The notes beneath the pieces were generated by a model. That model ran no database searches and was not told the origin of the DNA. It was given only the letters and a program-made list of their open reading frames with translations. From Petrolisthes cinctipes (Eukaryota > Arthropoda > Malacostraca > Decapoda > Porcellanidae), in contig JAWQEG010000720.1 of assembly GCA_033782935.1 (NCBI GenBank), positions 107,001 to 171,000 of the forward strand: 64,000 bases of DNA, written 5' to 3'. This document shows positions 11,045 through 19,829 of the stretch, piece by piece (position 1 is the stretch's first letter; the number at the start of each line of letters is the position of its first letter). The position numbers and the translations under genes were made by a program.

Positions 11045-11640
11045 CTCTCTCCCATGTTATCAACCCTTCACACCTCTGGTCATTGTTTAGTAGAATAAGA
11101 TTATAGTTTTCCATCCAGTTAATCCCATCTTCCCCTCGTCTATCCATTTCCTGCTCTCCAAGGAATCCCAAATGTTCCGTTAAAATCCCGAAGTAGGAAA
11201 AAGGGTATCTCCCCTATATTTTCTACTATACCTTCTATTTCTGTTTTTAAACTAGTGTATCTTCTTTTATCCTCTTCTTTATTTCCCGCAGGTAGATAGA
11301 CCAAAAGCAGCTTAAAACAAATATTTCCTAATTTACACATGCAAAATAACAAATCCTTATTTCTAGTTATCTTTTCAATTTTACAATCATTATCCTTCTT
11401 CGACAAAATCATCGATCCCCCTCCTTTCTTTTCCTCCATTTCCCTCATATTACTTATTGAGTATATGTGATCACAGAGACTGATATTCTCACACTTTTGG
11501 TGTGTTTCCGTTAAACATAAAAATTCATCACTTTTAATTAAATCTTGTAATTCCGTCATCTTTACTTTTGTTAGCCCTTGTATGTTTATTAGTTTAATCT
11601 TACATATACTCTCCATATATTTGTCCTCTTTCTCCTTATT
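11045..11640 (-). pseudogene. LINE L1 APE-type endonuclease
   Basis: Encodes the endonuclease start IKLINIQGLTKVKMTEL, the Glu motif FLCLTETHQ, then LVYLPAGNKEEDKRRY and RDFNGTFG, a damaged form of the GDFNGHLG motif that is intact in L3 at about 60771-60800. The IDFVLVN motif follows at the start of the next frame (about 11030). The enzyme nicks target DNA to prime reverse transcription. Here it carries a frameshift near 11170 and a Gly to Arg change in the catalytic GDFN motif. Confidence 0.7.
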
Positions 11641-12511
11641 TCTCATTAACTTTGCATCCTTTATATACCATCCCTTTTCTCCCAGTTCTCGTTTTCTTTT
11701 TAATTCCTCCCAGAGCTCCTTATTTTGTTGTCTCTCTTTCTTAGTCATATCCAAGGTGATAGATATTCTTTTTGCTAGCCTATGGTTTGTATTCTTAAGG
11801 TTCTTTGCATTTTTCAGAATCTTTCTATTTCATCCATGTTTCTTTTAATTTTAACAGGAGTGGTCTCTTCTTTCCTGGTTCATTTATTAATCCTAATCTT
11901 GCTGCATCCAAAATTTCTACATCCTCTACTTTTACTTCCCTTTGTATTATATCCAGAGAGTTTTCTATGTCTTTCTGTATCTTTTCCTTTGGTTCTGATT
12001 CCTCGGGTTCTTCTAAATTATAAATTATAATATTATTCCTCTTTCTCTCTTTTTCCTCTCTCTCTTTCATATCTTCAACCATTTCACTTTTTAGTTCTAC
12101 TTTTATTATCTCTATTTTCTTATCTCTCTTCTTCAGTTCTAACTCCATTTCATTCTTCATTTCCTCAAACATATCTTTCTTTAACTTATCTAAACTCTCC
12201 TTCCACTGCATCATTTTTTCCTCAAAGAAAGATCTCAACTCCTTTTTCATCTCATCAATCTTTTTTCCTAATTCCCCGTCTGGTGTTAACAGTCTCTTCT
12301 TTGCTACTGGTATACATCCAGAACATATCCATACTGATTCAGAATCTTTCAACTCTCTATATAGGGTAGGACTGACCTGCTCACATCCGATGTGGAATCA
12401 GACACTACACATATCACATTGTATTCCTCTCTCCTGTTGTTTTAATCTGTTTTCACATCTTCCACAGCTGTCTTCTCTTTGTGCTCTGCTTCTTGCACTT
12501 CGACTAGCCAT
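11640..12511 (-). pseudogene. LINE L1 ORF1 protein (PHD finger, coiled coil)
   Basis: The start ATG is at 12511. The N-terminus encodes a PHD-type C4HC3 finger with IQCDMCSVWFHIGC-type spacing in the L2 copy, here broken by small changes. It is followed by VWICSGC, then a long Lys/Glu-rich coiled coil, then NIIIYNLEEPEE and the conserved AARLGLINEPGKKRPLLLKLK segment. PHD plus coiled coil plus this distal domain is the ORF1 plan of several CR1/L2-group LINEs; the protein should bind element RNA as a chaperone. L1 lacks 10 bp near 11637, which fuses the end of ORF1 to the endonuclease frame. The ORF is also frameshifted near 11825. Confidence 0.7.
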
Positions 12512-12578
12512 CTTCTTCTCTTATTTTTCACTTTAGTTTATGTGGTAACTTTTATAAAGTTTACATTATTTGGGAAAC

Positions 12579-12850
12579 TCAGCTCTCAGTTTTCGAACCT
12601 GCCGCCACCGGCTCCTGCCGTTCATACTCCTTCCATGCCTCCTCATATGCTATTCTATCTTCCTCACTATTACCTACATTTTTCCTTAGTCTTCTACACT
12701 TCCTATTACTCTTCTTCCTCGCATTCTCAATATCTTCATTCCACCAGCTCTTCATCAATCTTCTTTTATTGCTATTCCTCACCCTTCCTATCCTTCTCTC
12801 ACCCACCTGTCACTTTCCTAATCAGGGAATCATTCAGTTCATCCACTCAG
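12579..12850 (-). pseudogene. LINE linker-like fragment upstream of ORF1
   Basis: Encodes NSNKRRLMKSWWNEDIENA followed by RKCRRLRKNVGNSEEDRIAYEEAWKEYERQEP. A KSWWNE motif followed by basic helices resembles the linker between endonuclease and RT in many LINEs, so this may be a remnant of another LINE. The same fragment precedes ORF1 in all three copies (27650-27880 and 62149-62418). Confidence 0.5.
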
Positions 12851-13189
12851 TCACAACCAGTGTTGCCAATTTTGTAGTACCAATTTCCCACAGATTAAGG
12901 ATTTTTTTCCCACAGATTGAAATGAAGATCCACAAAACAAATAAAGACAAATTTTATTGTTTTTTTTTAATGTACATGAATATTGTATTGATACATTTCT
13001 CCTCACTAAAGAAAATCAATTACATAATATTTGACAACCATATAACTGAACTTTGCTGAAGGTAAACTTAAAAATGTCAGTTTTATTTTCCGTAAAGACT
13101 AACTAGGCCTATGAGAACTTAGCTAAACAATGTTAATATTGACAATTAGATATACAGTATACAAACCTACAGCCACAGATTCTTATTGT

Positions 13190-13690
13190 AGTACATCAAG
13201 AGCAATAATATTATTCTCCTCCTCCTCTTCAGAACCTTTAGAATTGAAACTTCTGATCATATCATCAGAAGGCTCAAAGTTTACATAGGATTGAAAATAA
13301 TGAACCAATCCATACTTTATTTTTAACAATTAATGCCTCTACTGACCTAACACTGAGACGATTTCTCAGTTTAGAGTGAACAACATTCATCTGTGAAAAT
13401 ATTCTTTCTACTGTGGCATTAGAAAATGTAAGTGATAGTAATGACAAGACAGGGCCAAGAGGGTCCAAGGACTTCACTGTATGGTGGATGATGTGGGTGA
13501 TAAAGCCTCGGGGGTAAAGTTGTGATCGAGATTATTTTGGGGAGAAGATCTTGACAAAGATTGTCATTCCCTTTCTTCAAGACTCTCAAAATGTTTTGGA
13601 TGTCACTCAGGTTACCTTTTTGCACAACCAAGCACCATATGTGAAAGTGCTTTGAACCCAGCCAGAACCTTCTGAAGGACAACAACATTG
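13190..13690 (-). pseudogene. hAT transposase C-terminal dimerisation region, block A
   Basis: The - strand encodes LSLLSLTFSNATVERIFSQM, then NVVHSKLRNRLSVRSVEALI, the hAT C-terminal dimerisation motif (SNAxxERxFS then KLRNRL). After a frameshift near 13320 the frame continues with GLVHYFQSYVNFEPSDDMIR and an acidic tail ending at about 13190. The upstream part (to 13690) holds LSDIQNILRVLKKGND in another frame. No catalytic domain remains. The same remnant recurs at 28215-28655. Confidence 0.75.
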
Positions 13691-13731
13691 ACTTCTTTGG
13701 TAATGAAGAGTGGCCCAGTAATTCTCCTCAT

Positions 13732-13735
<4 letters not shown>

Positions 13736-13791
<56 letters not shown>
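13736..13791. repeat. (AG)n microsatellite
   Basis: About 56 bases of uninterrupted AG repeat within the hAT-derived block; the counterpart in block B is at 28759-28817. Confidence 0.9.
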
Positions 13792-13939
13792 ATGTAGGGT
13801 CAGAACAAGTTCTTTACCTATATCGTCGGTTCTTGCTATGGATGCAAACATAACTGTACCCCTTATAGTCCTTGGTAATGACGAGTGGCCCAGTAATTCT
13901 CCTCATCTGTGAAAATGTTGGATCTATCTTGAAGGACGA

Positions 13940-14170
13940 GGTTGAAAAAAAGGATGTTGTGTGAACCTCTATCAATTCCATTTAGTCGTACCAAGATGGA
14001 GGAGCACATCAATGGTGTGCTTCGGGTAATGGAGTTCAACACGGAGCTTTTTGAGTCACTTTTGTCTTCCTACCCTGCTCGTCTTGAAGCAGTTTATGAC
14101 GCCAATTGAAGCAACACTAAATACTCACCTTGTCACCATACACCTACAATATAATGTGCTACCTCTTGAT
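13940..14170 (+). other. Conserved segment of unknown function, copy A
   Basis: A segment found in all three blocks. One frame gives EEHINGVLRVMEFNTELFES and LLSSYPARLEAV, then a stop near 14150. I do not recognise it. It lies between the hAT remnant and the 3' end of ZNF-A. It is likely passenger sequence of the duplicated block, or an exon of an unidentified gene. Confidence 0.35.
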
Positions 14171-14327
14171 ATTTTCAGTTTTTTCCTATCATGCTTAGGG
14201 GGGAGGGGAGCAATCATTGTTTGCCACCGCTTACATTCAATGTTTTATTTTATGTGTGAACAGTTTTGTGTAACGTGAGTTGGGATTTGTCAGAAAACTT
14301 TTTACCACATTCATTACATTTAAAATC

Positions 14328-15389
14328 CTATACTCTTGTATGAACTTTTATATGTTTATTAAGGTTAGATTTCTGACCAAACTTTTTTCCACATTCATTA
14401 CATTCAAATTTCTTAACTCCTGTGTGTATAAGTATGTGCTTCCTTAGATCACCTTTTGTCACAAACTTTTTACCACATTCTTCACATTCAAAGTTCTTCA
14501 CTCCTGTGTGTATAAGTATGTGCTTCCTTAGATCACTCTTTGTCACAAACTTTTTACCACATTCTTCACATTCAAATTTCTTCACTCCTGTATGTATAAG
14601 TATGTGTTGCTTTAGTTCACCTTTTGTCACAAACTTTTTACCACATTCTCCACATTCAAAGTTTCTCTCTCCTGTGTGTATAAGTATGTGTCGTTTTATT
14701 TCACCCTTTGTCACAAACTTTTTACCACATTCTTCACATTCAAAGTTCTTCACTCCTGTGTGTATAAGTATGTGTTGCTTTAGATTAATCTTTGTCAGAA
14801 ACTTTTTACCACATTCTCCACATTCAAAGTTCTTCACTCCTGTGTGTATAGGTATGTGTTGCTTTAAATTATCCTCTCTCATAAACTTTTTACCACATTC
14901 TCCACATTCAAAGTCCTTCACTCCTGTGTGTATAAGTATGTGTTTCTTTAGATTACTCTTTGTCACACATTTTTTACCACATTCTTCACATTCAAAGTCC
15001 TTCACTCCTGTGTGTATAAGTATGTGTTGCTTTAAATAATCCTTTCTTAAAAACTTTTTACCACATTCTTCACATTCAAAGTCCTTCACTTTTGTGTGTA
15101 TAAGTATGTGCTTCTTTAGAACATCCTTTCTTACAAACTTTTTACCACATTCTTCACATTTAAAGTTCCTCTCTCCTGTGTGAACAATGCTGTGTTTCTT
15201 AAGGTCAGATTTCCAACTAAACTCTCCACCACACTCATCACACATAAACATTTTCTTTCCAGTAGGAGTCAACAAATGGTGAGTGAGATGGCATTTCCTA
15301 CTAAACTTTTGACCACATTGTTGACAGACCAACTTGTTACACTTCTCTTCTCTGACAACATTGATGGTGTCACTTCCTTCCACCTCCAT
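14328..15389 (-). CDS. ZNF-A, 12-finger C2H2 zinc-finger protein
   Basis: The start ATG (15389, MEVEGSDTINVVREE) is chosen because the same start is conserved in ZNF-B and ZNF-C; in this copy the codons just upstream contain a stop. The 353-residue protein is a short N-terminus followed by 12 tandem C2H2 fingers of 28 residues (C-x2-C-x12-H-x3-H), most of the form FECEECGKKFVTKxxLKxH. Linkers are mostly HTGVKD or HTGERN instead of canonical TGEKP. Finger 1 has a damaged linker (TPTGKK) and finger 5 has Cys for the conserved Phe (GKKC). Helix positions -1, 2, 3 and 6 vary between fingers, which implies sequence-specific DNA binding in the nucleus. No KRAB, ZAD or BTB domain is seen. It is intact as a reading frame. 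Its paralogues are ZNF-B (7 fingers) and ZNF-C (24 fingers). Confidence 0.85.
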   Translation of the reverse strand: MEVEGSDTINVVREEKCNKLVCQQCGQKFSRKCHLTHHLLTPTGKKMFMCDECGGEFSWKSDLKKHSIVHTGERNFKCEECGKKFVRKDVLKKHILIHTKVKDFECEECGKKFLRKDYLKQHILIHTGVKDFECEECGKKCVTKSNLKKHILIHTGVKDFECGECGKKFMREDNLKQHIPIHTGVKNFECGECGKKFLTKINLKQHILIHTGVKNFECEECGKKFVTKGEIKRHILIHTGERNFECGECGKKFVTKGELKQHILIHTGVKKFECEECGKKFVTKSDLRKHILIHTGVKNFECEECGKKFVTKGDLRKHILIHTGVKKFECNECGKKFGQKSNLNKHIKVHTRV

Positions 15390-15604
15390 CACTAACACAG
15401 CTTTATTCTACCACCAATATGACCACTTGGTTATTACTGTTGTCAAAGCTGCCAACCACACTGTTATTGGTGTCAGGGCTGCCAACCACAGTGTTACTTC
15501 ATATGAATCTGAAACAATAACAATACAAGTCTTACATCATTTGAAGATTCAAACATTTACTGAATATTTACTGTAATATTCTGTAGCACCAAAAATTGAC
15601 TATG

Positions 15605-16300
15605 TCCAGTTAGGTCCCAGTAGTTTGCCTCGGTTAGGTCCCGATAGTCTGCTGTTAGGTTAGGTAAATTTATGTTAGGTTAGGTTAGGTAAATTTATGT
15701 TAGATTAGGTTAGGTCAGATAAGGTAAGGTTTGGCTATGTTAGGTTAGGTCAGATAAGGTAATGTTAGGTTAGGTTAGGTAAGGTTATGTTATGTTAGGT
15801 CAGATAAGGTAAGGTTTGGTTATGTTAAGTCAGGTAAGGTTATGTTATGTTAGGTTAGATAAGGTAAGGTTTGGTTATGTTAGGTTGTAATAATCCCAAT
15901 CAATCAAGCAAGTCAGACCCAGAAATTGATCCAATTAAATTCTAGTCGTACCCACGGGGAATCGAACCCCAGACCAGAGAAATCTCAGGCAGTGCTTCTA
16001 CCAGGTAAGCCAAAAGAGTACTCCACTGGCGTAGCTTTCAAATTGTGCCTTTAACTCTCAGGTCCGGCCATTACAAGGTTAGGTCAGATAAGGTAAGGTT
16101 ATGTTAGGTTTGGTTGGGTCAGGTTAGGTCCCAGTATTTTGCCCAGGTTAGGTCTCAGTAGTTTGCACAGGTTAGGTCCCAATTGTTTGCACAGGTTAGG
16201 TCCCAGTAGTTTGCACAGGTTAGTTCCAAGTAGTTTGTCCAGGTTGATTCCCTGTAGTCTGATGCGGTCTAGGTTAGGTCAGGTAAGGTCAGGCTAATTT
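15605..16300. repeat. TTAGG-rich degenerate array and MITE-like minisatellite
   Basis: Many short runs of TTAGG/GGTTA pentamers with variants (GGTAA, GGTCA) fill about 15650-15885 and 16075-16125. Then about 16125-16270 holds a roughly 24-bp repeat of the form AGGTCCCAGTAGTTTGCAC. TTAGG is the arthropod telomere unit, but the degenerate state and the MITE-like minisatellite argue against an active telomere. A tRNA-like SINE splits the array. Confidence 0.75.
15885..16076 (-). repeat. tRNA-like SINE in the TTAGG array
   Basis: On the - strand a pol III A-box-like TGGCTTACCTGGTAG (about 15998-16012) is followed by a perfect B box GGTTCGATTCC (15958-15968). A further 60-70 bp ends in GATTGATTGGGATTATTAC. 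The ends carry TTGTAAT and its reverse complement. It is too long and unstructured for a real tRNA, so a tRNA-derived SINE is the best reading. The duplicate copy is at 43742-43933. Confidence 0.65.
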
Positions 16301-16620
16301 CAAAATGCCCCATTTGAATATGCCCTATCTTTGAAATGGGGCATTTGCAGAGGAAATGCCATAGAAGTAAATAATCTTAGAATAATCTAAATTAGTGGGT
16401 AATGAAGGTAGAAATACCATACTCAATAACGGTAATTTTTTCAATATTTACCGGTCAGGCTAATTTCAAAATGCCCCATTTGAATATGCCCTATCTTGGA
16501 AATGGGGCATTGCAAAAGAAACCGCCATAGAAGAAAAGTGTTTTAGAATGTTATAAATTAGTGGGTAAAGAAGGTAAAAATATTGTAATATAAAATGGCA
16601 ATATAATAGATAATTACCGT
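16300..16620. repeat. Two nested 3' ends of the GGTA-family MITE
   Basis: The right-half sequence (AATGCCCCATTTGAATATG, a hairpin with AATGGGGCATT, then AACGGTAATTTTTTCAATA and TTTACC) occurs at about 16305-16453. A diverged copy follows at once to about 16605. The same double arrangement is at 44345-44680. Confidence 0.6.
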
Positions 16621-17097
16621 TATATTTCCTCGGGCTGTTTTTTTTTTCCCCCAGGTTTGTGTGTGTGTTTTTTTTTCAAAGGTTGTGTGTGTGTGTGTTT
16701 CCAGGCTTGTTTTATTCATTACTTTACAGGTTAATAACCAATTTTACTAAGCCTGTGTTAATTAATTAAATGATTATACTTGTTAAATTTAATTATCTTA
16801 TATCGATGAATTATATATTGTATTTCACTTGGTTTCCTTCTCTATTGACTCGTATATATCATAATAAACCACTAAAGAACCATTAATATTATCAATTACA
16901 ACAATACAACATAGAAAACTACAAAAACTCACACTTTATTATCGTTGTTGTTGTTGTTGTTGATAATGATGACTGAGAGTGATGCGATGCGATGCGATGA
17001 TGTCGAGGAATAGCCTTTACAACGGCACCTCTTCTGTCGTTTATTTGTTGCTGAATTCCTTTAATTTCTTCTCCCTTATTTTCCAGCACTTATAAAG
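16620..17097 (-). other. LINE 3' untranslated region and simple repeats
   Basis: Contains G/T-rich runs (16640-16710), an AT-rich stretch, a (TTG)n run near 16945, and a GATGC repeat near 16980. It precedes the LINE L2 C-terminus and matches 44690-45100 before L3, so it is most simply the 3' part of the LINE or its old flank. Confidence 0.45.
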
Positions 17098-17105
17098 ATA
17101 TTCTT

Positions 17106-17215
17106 ATTTGCGGAGAAAAAGCCATAGAAGGAAATAGTCTTAGAATTATCTAAATAAGTGGGTAATGAAGGTAGAAAAACCGTACCCAATAACGGTAATT
17201 CATTCAATATTTACC
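17106..17215. mobile_element. Truncated GGTA-family MITE with intact 8-bp duplication
   Basis: This 110-bp insertion is flanked by the direct repeat ATATTCTT (17098-17105 and 17216-17223). The paralogous L3 copy (about 45150-45157) has one ATATTCTT and no insertion, proving the event. The insert ends CAATATTTACC, as the family does, but its other end is ATTTGCGGAG and lacks the expected GGTA terminus. Confidence 0.85.
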
Positions 17216-17223
17216 ATATTCTT

Positions 17224-17837
17224 TTATATTGTCCAAACATTTTCCACTGTCGAATAACAACCCTCCAATGATGTTTTCCTTGCATTCGATATAAGGTTGT
17301 TGCAATTTTCCAATTTTACTTCTTTCTTCAACATAGCCAGTACAGTCAAGCACAAAATGTTCTAAGTTTTCTGGATCTGTTCCACACATCTTACATCCTG
17401 TTTCATTGTACAACCTCTTTTCTAAATCTTTTTCTATCTCCCAAGTTTAAAGTATTTGTCCTACATTTAAATAACACCACTGATGCTGGTGTTATTGTCA
17501 TATAGTTCCTCTGTCATTCCCATTTCCTTTTTCCATTTTCTGTAAATCTTTAGGGTAGTCTTACTTTCCATTTCCTCTCTCCAGTTCTTAGTGTCCAATT
17601 CATAAATCTTGTTTAGGAGTTCTTGCTTCTTCATGGTTTTTAGTTTATCTAAACTGATATCTAATGCTTTCATTCCCTCCTCACATTCCTTCATCCATTT
17701 ATTTGTTCTATTATCCTTCAATTCTTCTACTATTTCGTATGTTAATTTGTTTACTCCATCTCTCATTATCCCTTGTAAATATTGTAATTTTGTTCTAGTA
17801 ATTTTTGATTTCATGAGTGAGGCACCCACTTCTCCTC
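17224..17837 (-). pseudogene. LINE L2 C-terminal region
   Basis: The - strand encodes MKSKITRTKLQYLQGIMRDG, WMKECEEGMKALDISLDKLK, WREEMESKTTLKIYRKWKKE and, after a frameshift near 17460, a CCHC-like zinc motif (CKMCGTDPENLEHFVLDC) and the tail CLDNIKEY. The rest of the tail is cut by the 17106-17215 MITE. It is interrupted at 17840 by Harbinger element 1; upstream parts of the same LINE resume at 26541. The missing middle (endonuclease and RT) is deleted in this copy. Confidence 0.75.
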
Positions 17838-18144
17838 TTACAGCCGTTTTCTCAGTCGCTTGGACCACCCGCCCGAGCCTCGTTTGCTATCACCCGAGCG
17901 AGTTTTGGTTTTCTCAGTGGTGTTTCTAAGGCCGTCCGAGCCCTCTTCCCGACCACATTATTGGAACACTTGGGCGCCCGGGCTCGGGAGCTATACCCAA
18001 GGATAATAGACTATATAGGATAGTCCACTGAAACGTCATAGTGATGACGTCGTAAATATCCGTGACATCACGGGAGGCTCTGTTGCTAGCTGGTGCCTAA
18101 ACCTTGCCTGCTCACTAGGTAAAATATGAGGCATAAAGATTATA

Positions 18145-18348
18145 TCAGCTGATATTAATCGAAATAATGAGTTTCTCGGAAGCTGCACCTTGGTAGGTTA
18201 AAAAGATAAGAAGCATACTGATATAACGGCAATTGTACAACTCGACATCAGTTGTTGAAATAGAATAATGGACTATAAAACTGGAAGCCTTCCACGACCA
18301 AGATTGATATCGAGTCGCGTTCGCATCTCTAAGCCCATATTTGTACAA
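18145..18348 (-). other. Small conserved frame, unrecognised
   Basis: A 67-codon frame with ATG near the left end of the P-like element. It is kept with only a few substitutions in the second copy at 46076-46279. I recognise no motif. It may be a terminal exon or non-coding element sequence kept by recent duplication. Confidence 0.25.
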
Positions 18349-19020
18349 TAATTACTAATCTTTGGTGTCTTTATATTCCACACAGTTTAAATTGATCATT
18401 ATAATTTAAAGTAAATGTGTTTGTAGTGTGTTGTCATCAATAGATATCCAGAGAAGCCAGGAGATCTCTACCAATGCCCACTGGTGCGTCATATACTCAC
18501 CAGAAGTAGGCCTACAGTACTACTTGGCATTGATAATAATGTCATGATTTAGAGTGATAATAGATTTTATGTGTTTAATTCTTGATGGATGATTAACTAG
18601 CCTACTAATCATATGGATATAAAGCAGCATTTTTATAAATCATGACCTAGCTGACCTAATGAGATCATTAGTCGATCATCCTTGGTAGTAGCCTACAGTT
18701 TTTTAACCTTGGTTACGAAGTATTTATATTGACTAGTGCTAGGTTATGTTCATATATCTATCACTCGAAAGATTATATAATAACCTATTACCTGGATGTA
18801 AAGGTAATTTATATTGATAATTCTGGATTTTTTCAATGTTACAAAAAGGATTTCCATACCTATTTAGTATTTCCTACTGCCCCATTTCTAAAATATGTCA
18901 CTTTCAACCCCTCCAACAGATCTGAAAAATGCCCTGAATAGATCCAAAGAATGCCCCAATTAGGTCTGAAAATACCCTGATTAAGTTAGAAAAATGCATC
19001 AGTTTGTCAGAAAAATGCCC

Positions 19021-19242
19021 GGTATTTATTGAAAGAATTACTGCTTTGTAGCAGTGTAGATCCGGCTAGGTCCCAGTATTTTGCCCCAGTCATTTCCTGT
19101 ACTTTACCACGGTTATTTCCCAGTAGTATGCTCAGGTTAGGTACCAGTAGTCTGCCCAGGTTAGGTCCCGGTAGTTTGATGCGGTCTAGGTTAGGTTAGG
19201 TAAGGTCAGACTAATTTCAAAATGCCCCATTTGATATTTACC
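19021..19242. mobile_element. GGTA-family MITE, internally deleted
   Basis: Starts GGTATTTATTGAAAG, holds the CAGGTTAGGTCCCGGTAG minisatellite, and ends GATATTTACC. It is flanked by the perfect 8-bp repeat AAATGCCC (19013-19020 and 19243-19250). The paralogue is at 46953-47174. Confidence 0.85.
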
Positions 19243-19829
19243 AAATGCCCCATTCAAGGTCACTTATATATTGCTTACACCTACAATGATTTTAAAAAGT
19301 AGAAAAATAATGAATCGGAATATGAATACAAAATACTGTATGCTGAATGTAATTATATATTTATTATCATATACTTTGCGAAATGAAATGTGTACCAAAA
19401 ATAAAGTACAGTACAGGAATAAATGTTTCTTGCCATAGAAGTAAGAGTACCAATATCCTTATGAAGTACTATCACTATCAGTCTATGAGTATAATCACAG
19501 TGGAATTGCACATTTTCTAGAAAAACTAGAAACTAACGTTAATTTTATCACAATATATTAATCATTATGGTATGTATAAAGCAAAACTAATGCAATTAGA
19601 ATTTACATAATACTGTATTATTACAGTCAGTCCATAAGTATAATCACTGTGGATTTTGCACAGGTTTGGAAATTGTGTAAATAAACGTAATTTCTGTCAG
19701 TTCATTCGCTTTTTCAGAAAGTACCGTACTGTATTGCGTTAGCACTTTTCAGATTAACGAGCTCAACTTTCTGAGAGTTAACGGCTAACTTAACACTTTT
19801 CAACTCATCATGTCTGGGAATACAAACAC

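Larger units (their letters stand above)
8697..12511 (-). mobile_element. LINE copy L1 (CR1/L2-like, PHD-ORF1)
   Basis: A non-LTR retrotransposon read right to left: ORF1 (PHD and coiled coil), APE endonuclease, reverse transcriptase, and a C-terminal region cut off at about 8697. It is one of three copies here (L2 split around 17.8-27.5 kb, L3 split around 45.1-62.1 kb). L1 holds the uninterrupted Harbinger target CTCCTCTTAGTCC at about 9020-9030. Many indels make it inactive. Clade placement (CR1/L2 group) is inferred from ORF1 architecture only. Confidence 0.75.

Noticed and set aside
14422..15039. Long + strand frames of CISMCFLRS / FLPHSSHSK repeats opposite the ZNF genes (also 41352-42914)
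   Set aside because: They are antisense shadows of the 84-bp zinc-finger repeat; the - strand frame has clear C2H2 fingers.
15885..16076. A functional tRNA gene
   Set aside because: A and B boxes are present but no cloverleaf with acceptor stem can be drawn, and the unit extends far past tRNA length; a SINE fits better.
15605..16300. A true telomere
   Set aside because: The TTAGG runs are short, degenerate, mixed with GGTAA/GGTCA, and flanked on both sides by ordinary duplicated sequence.
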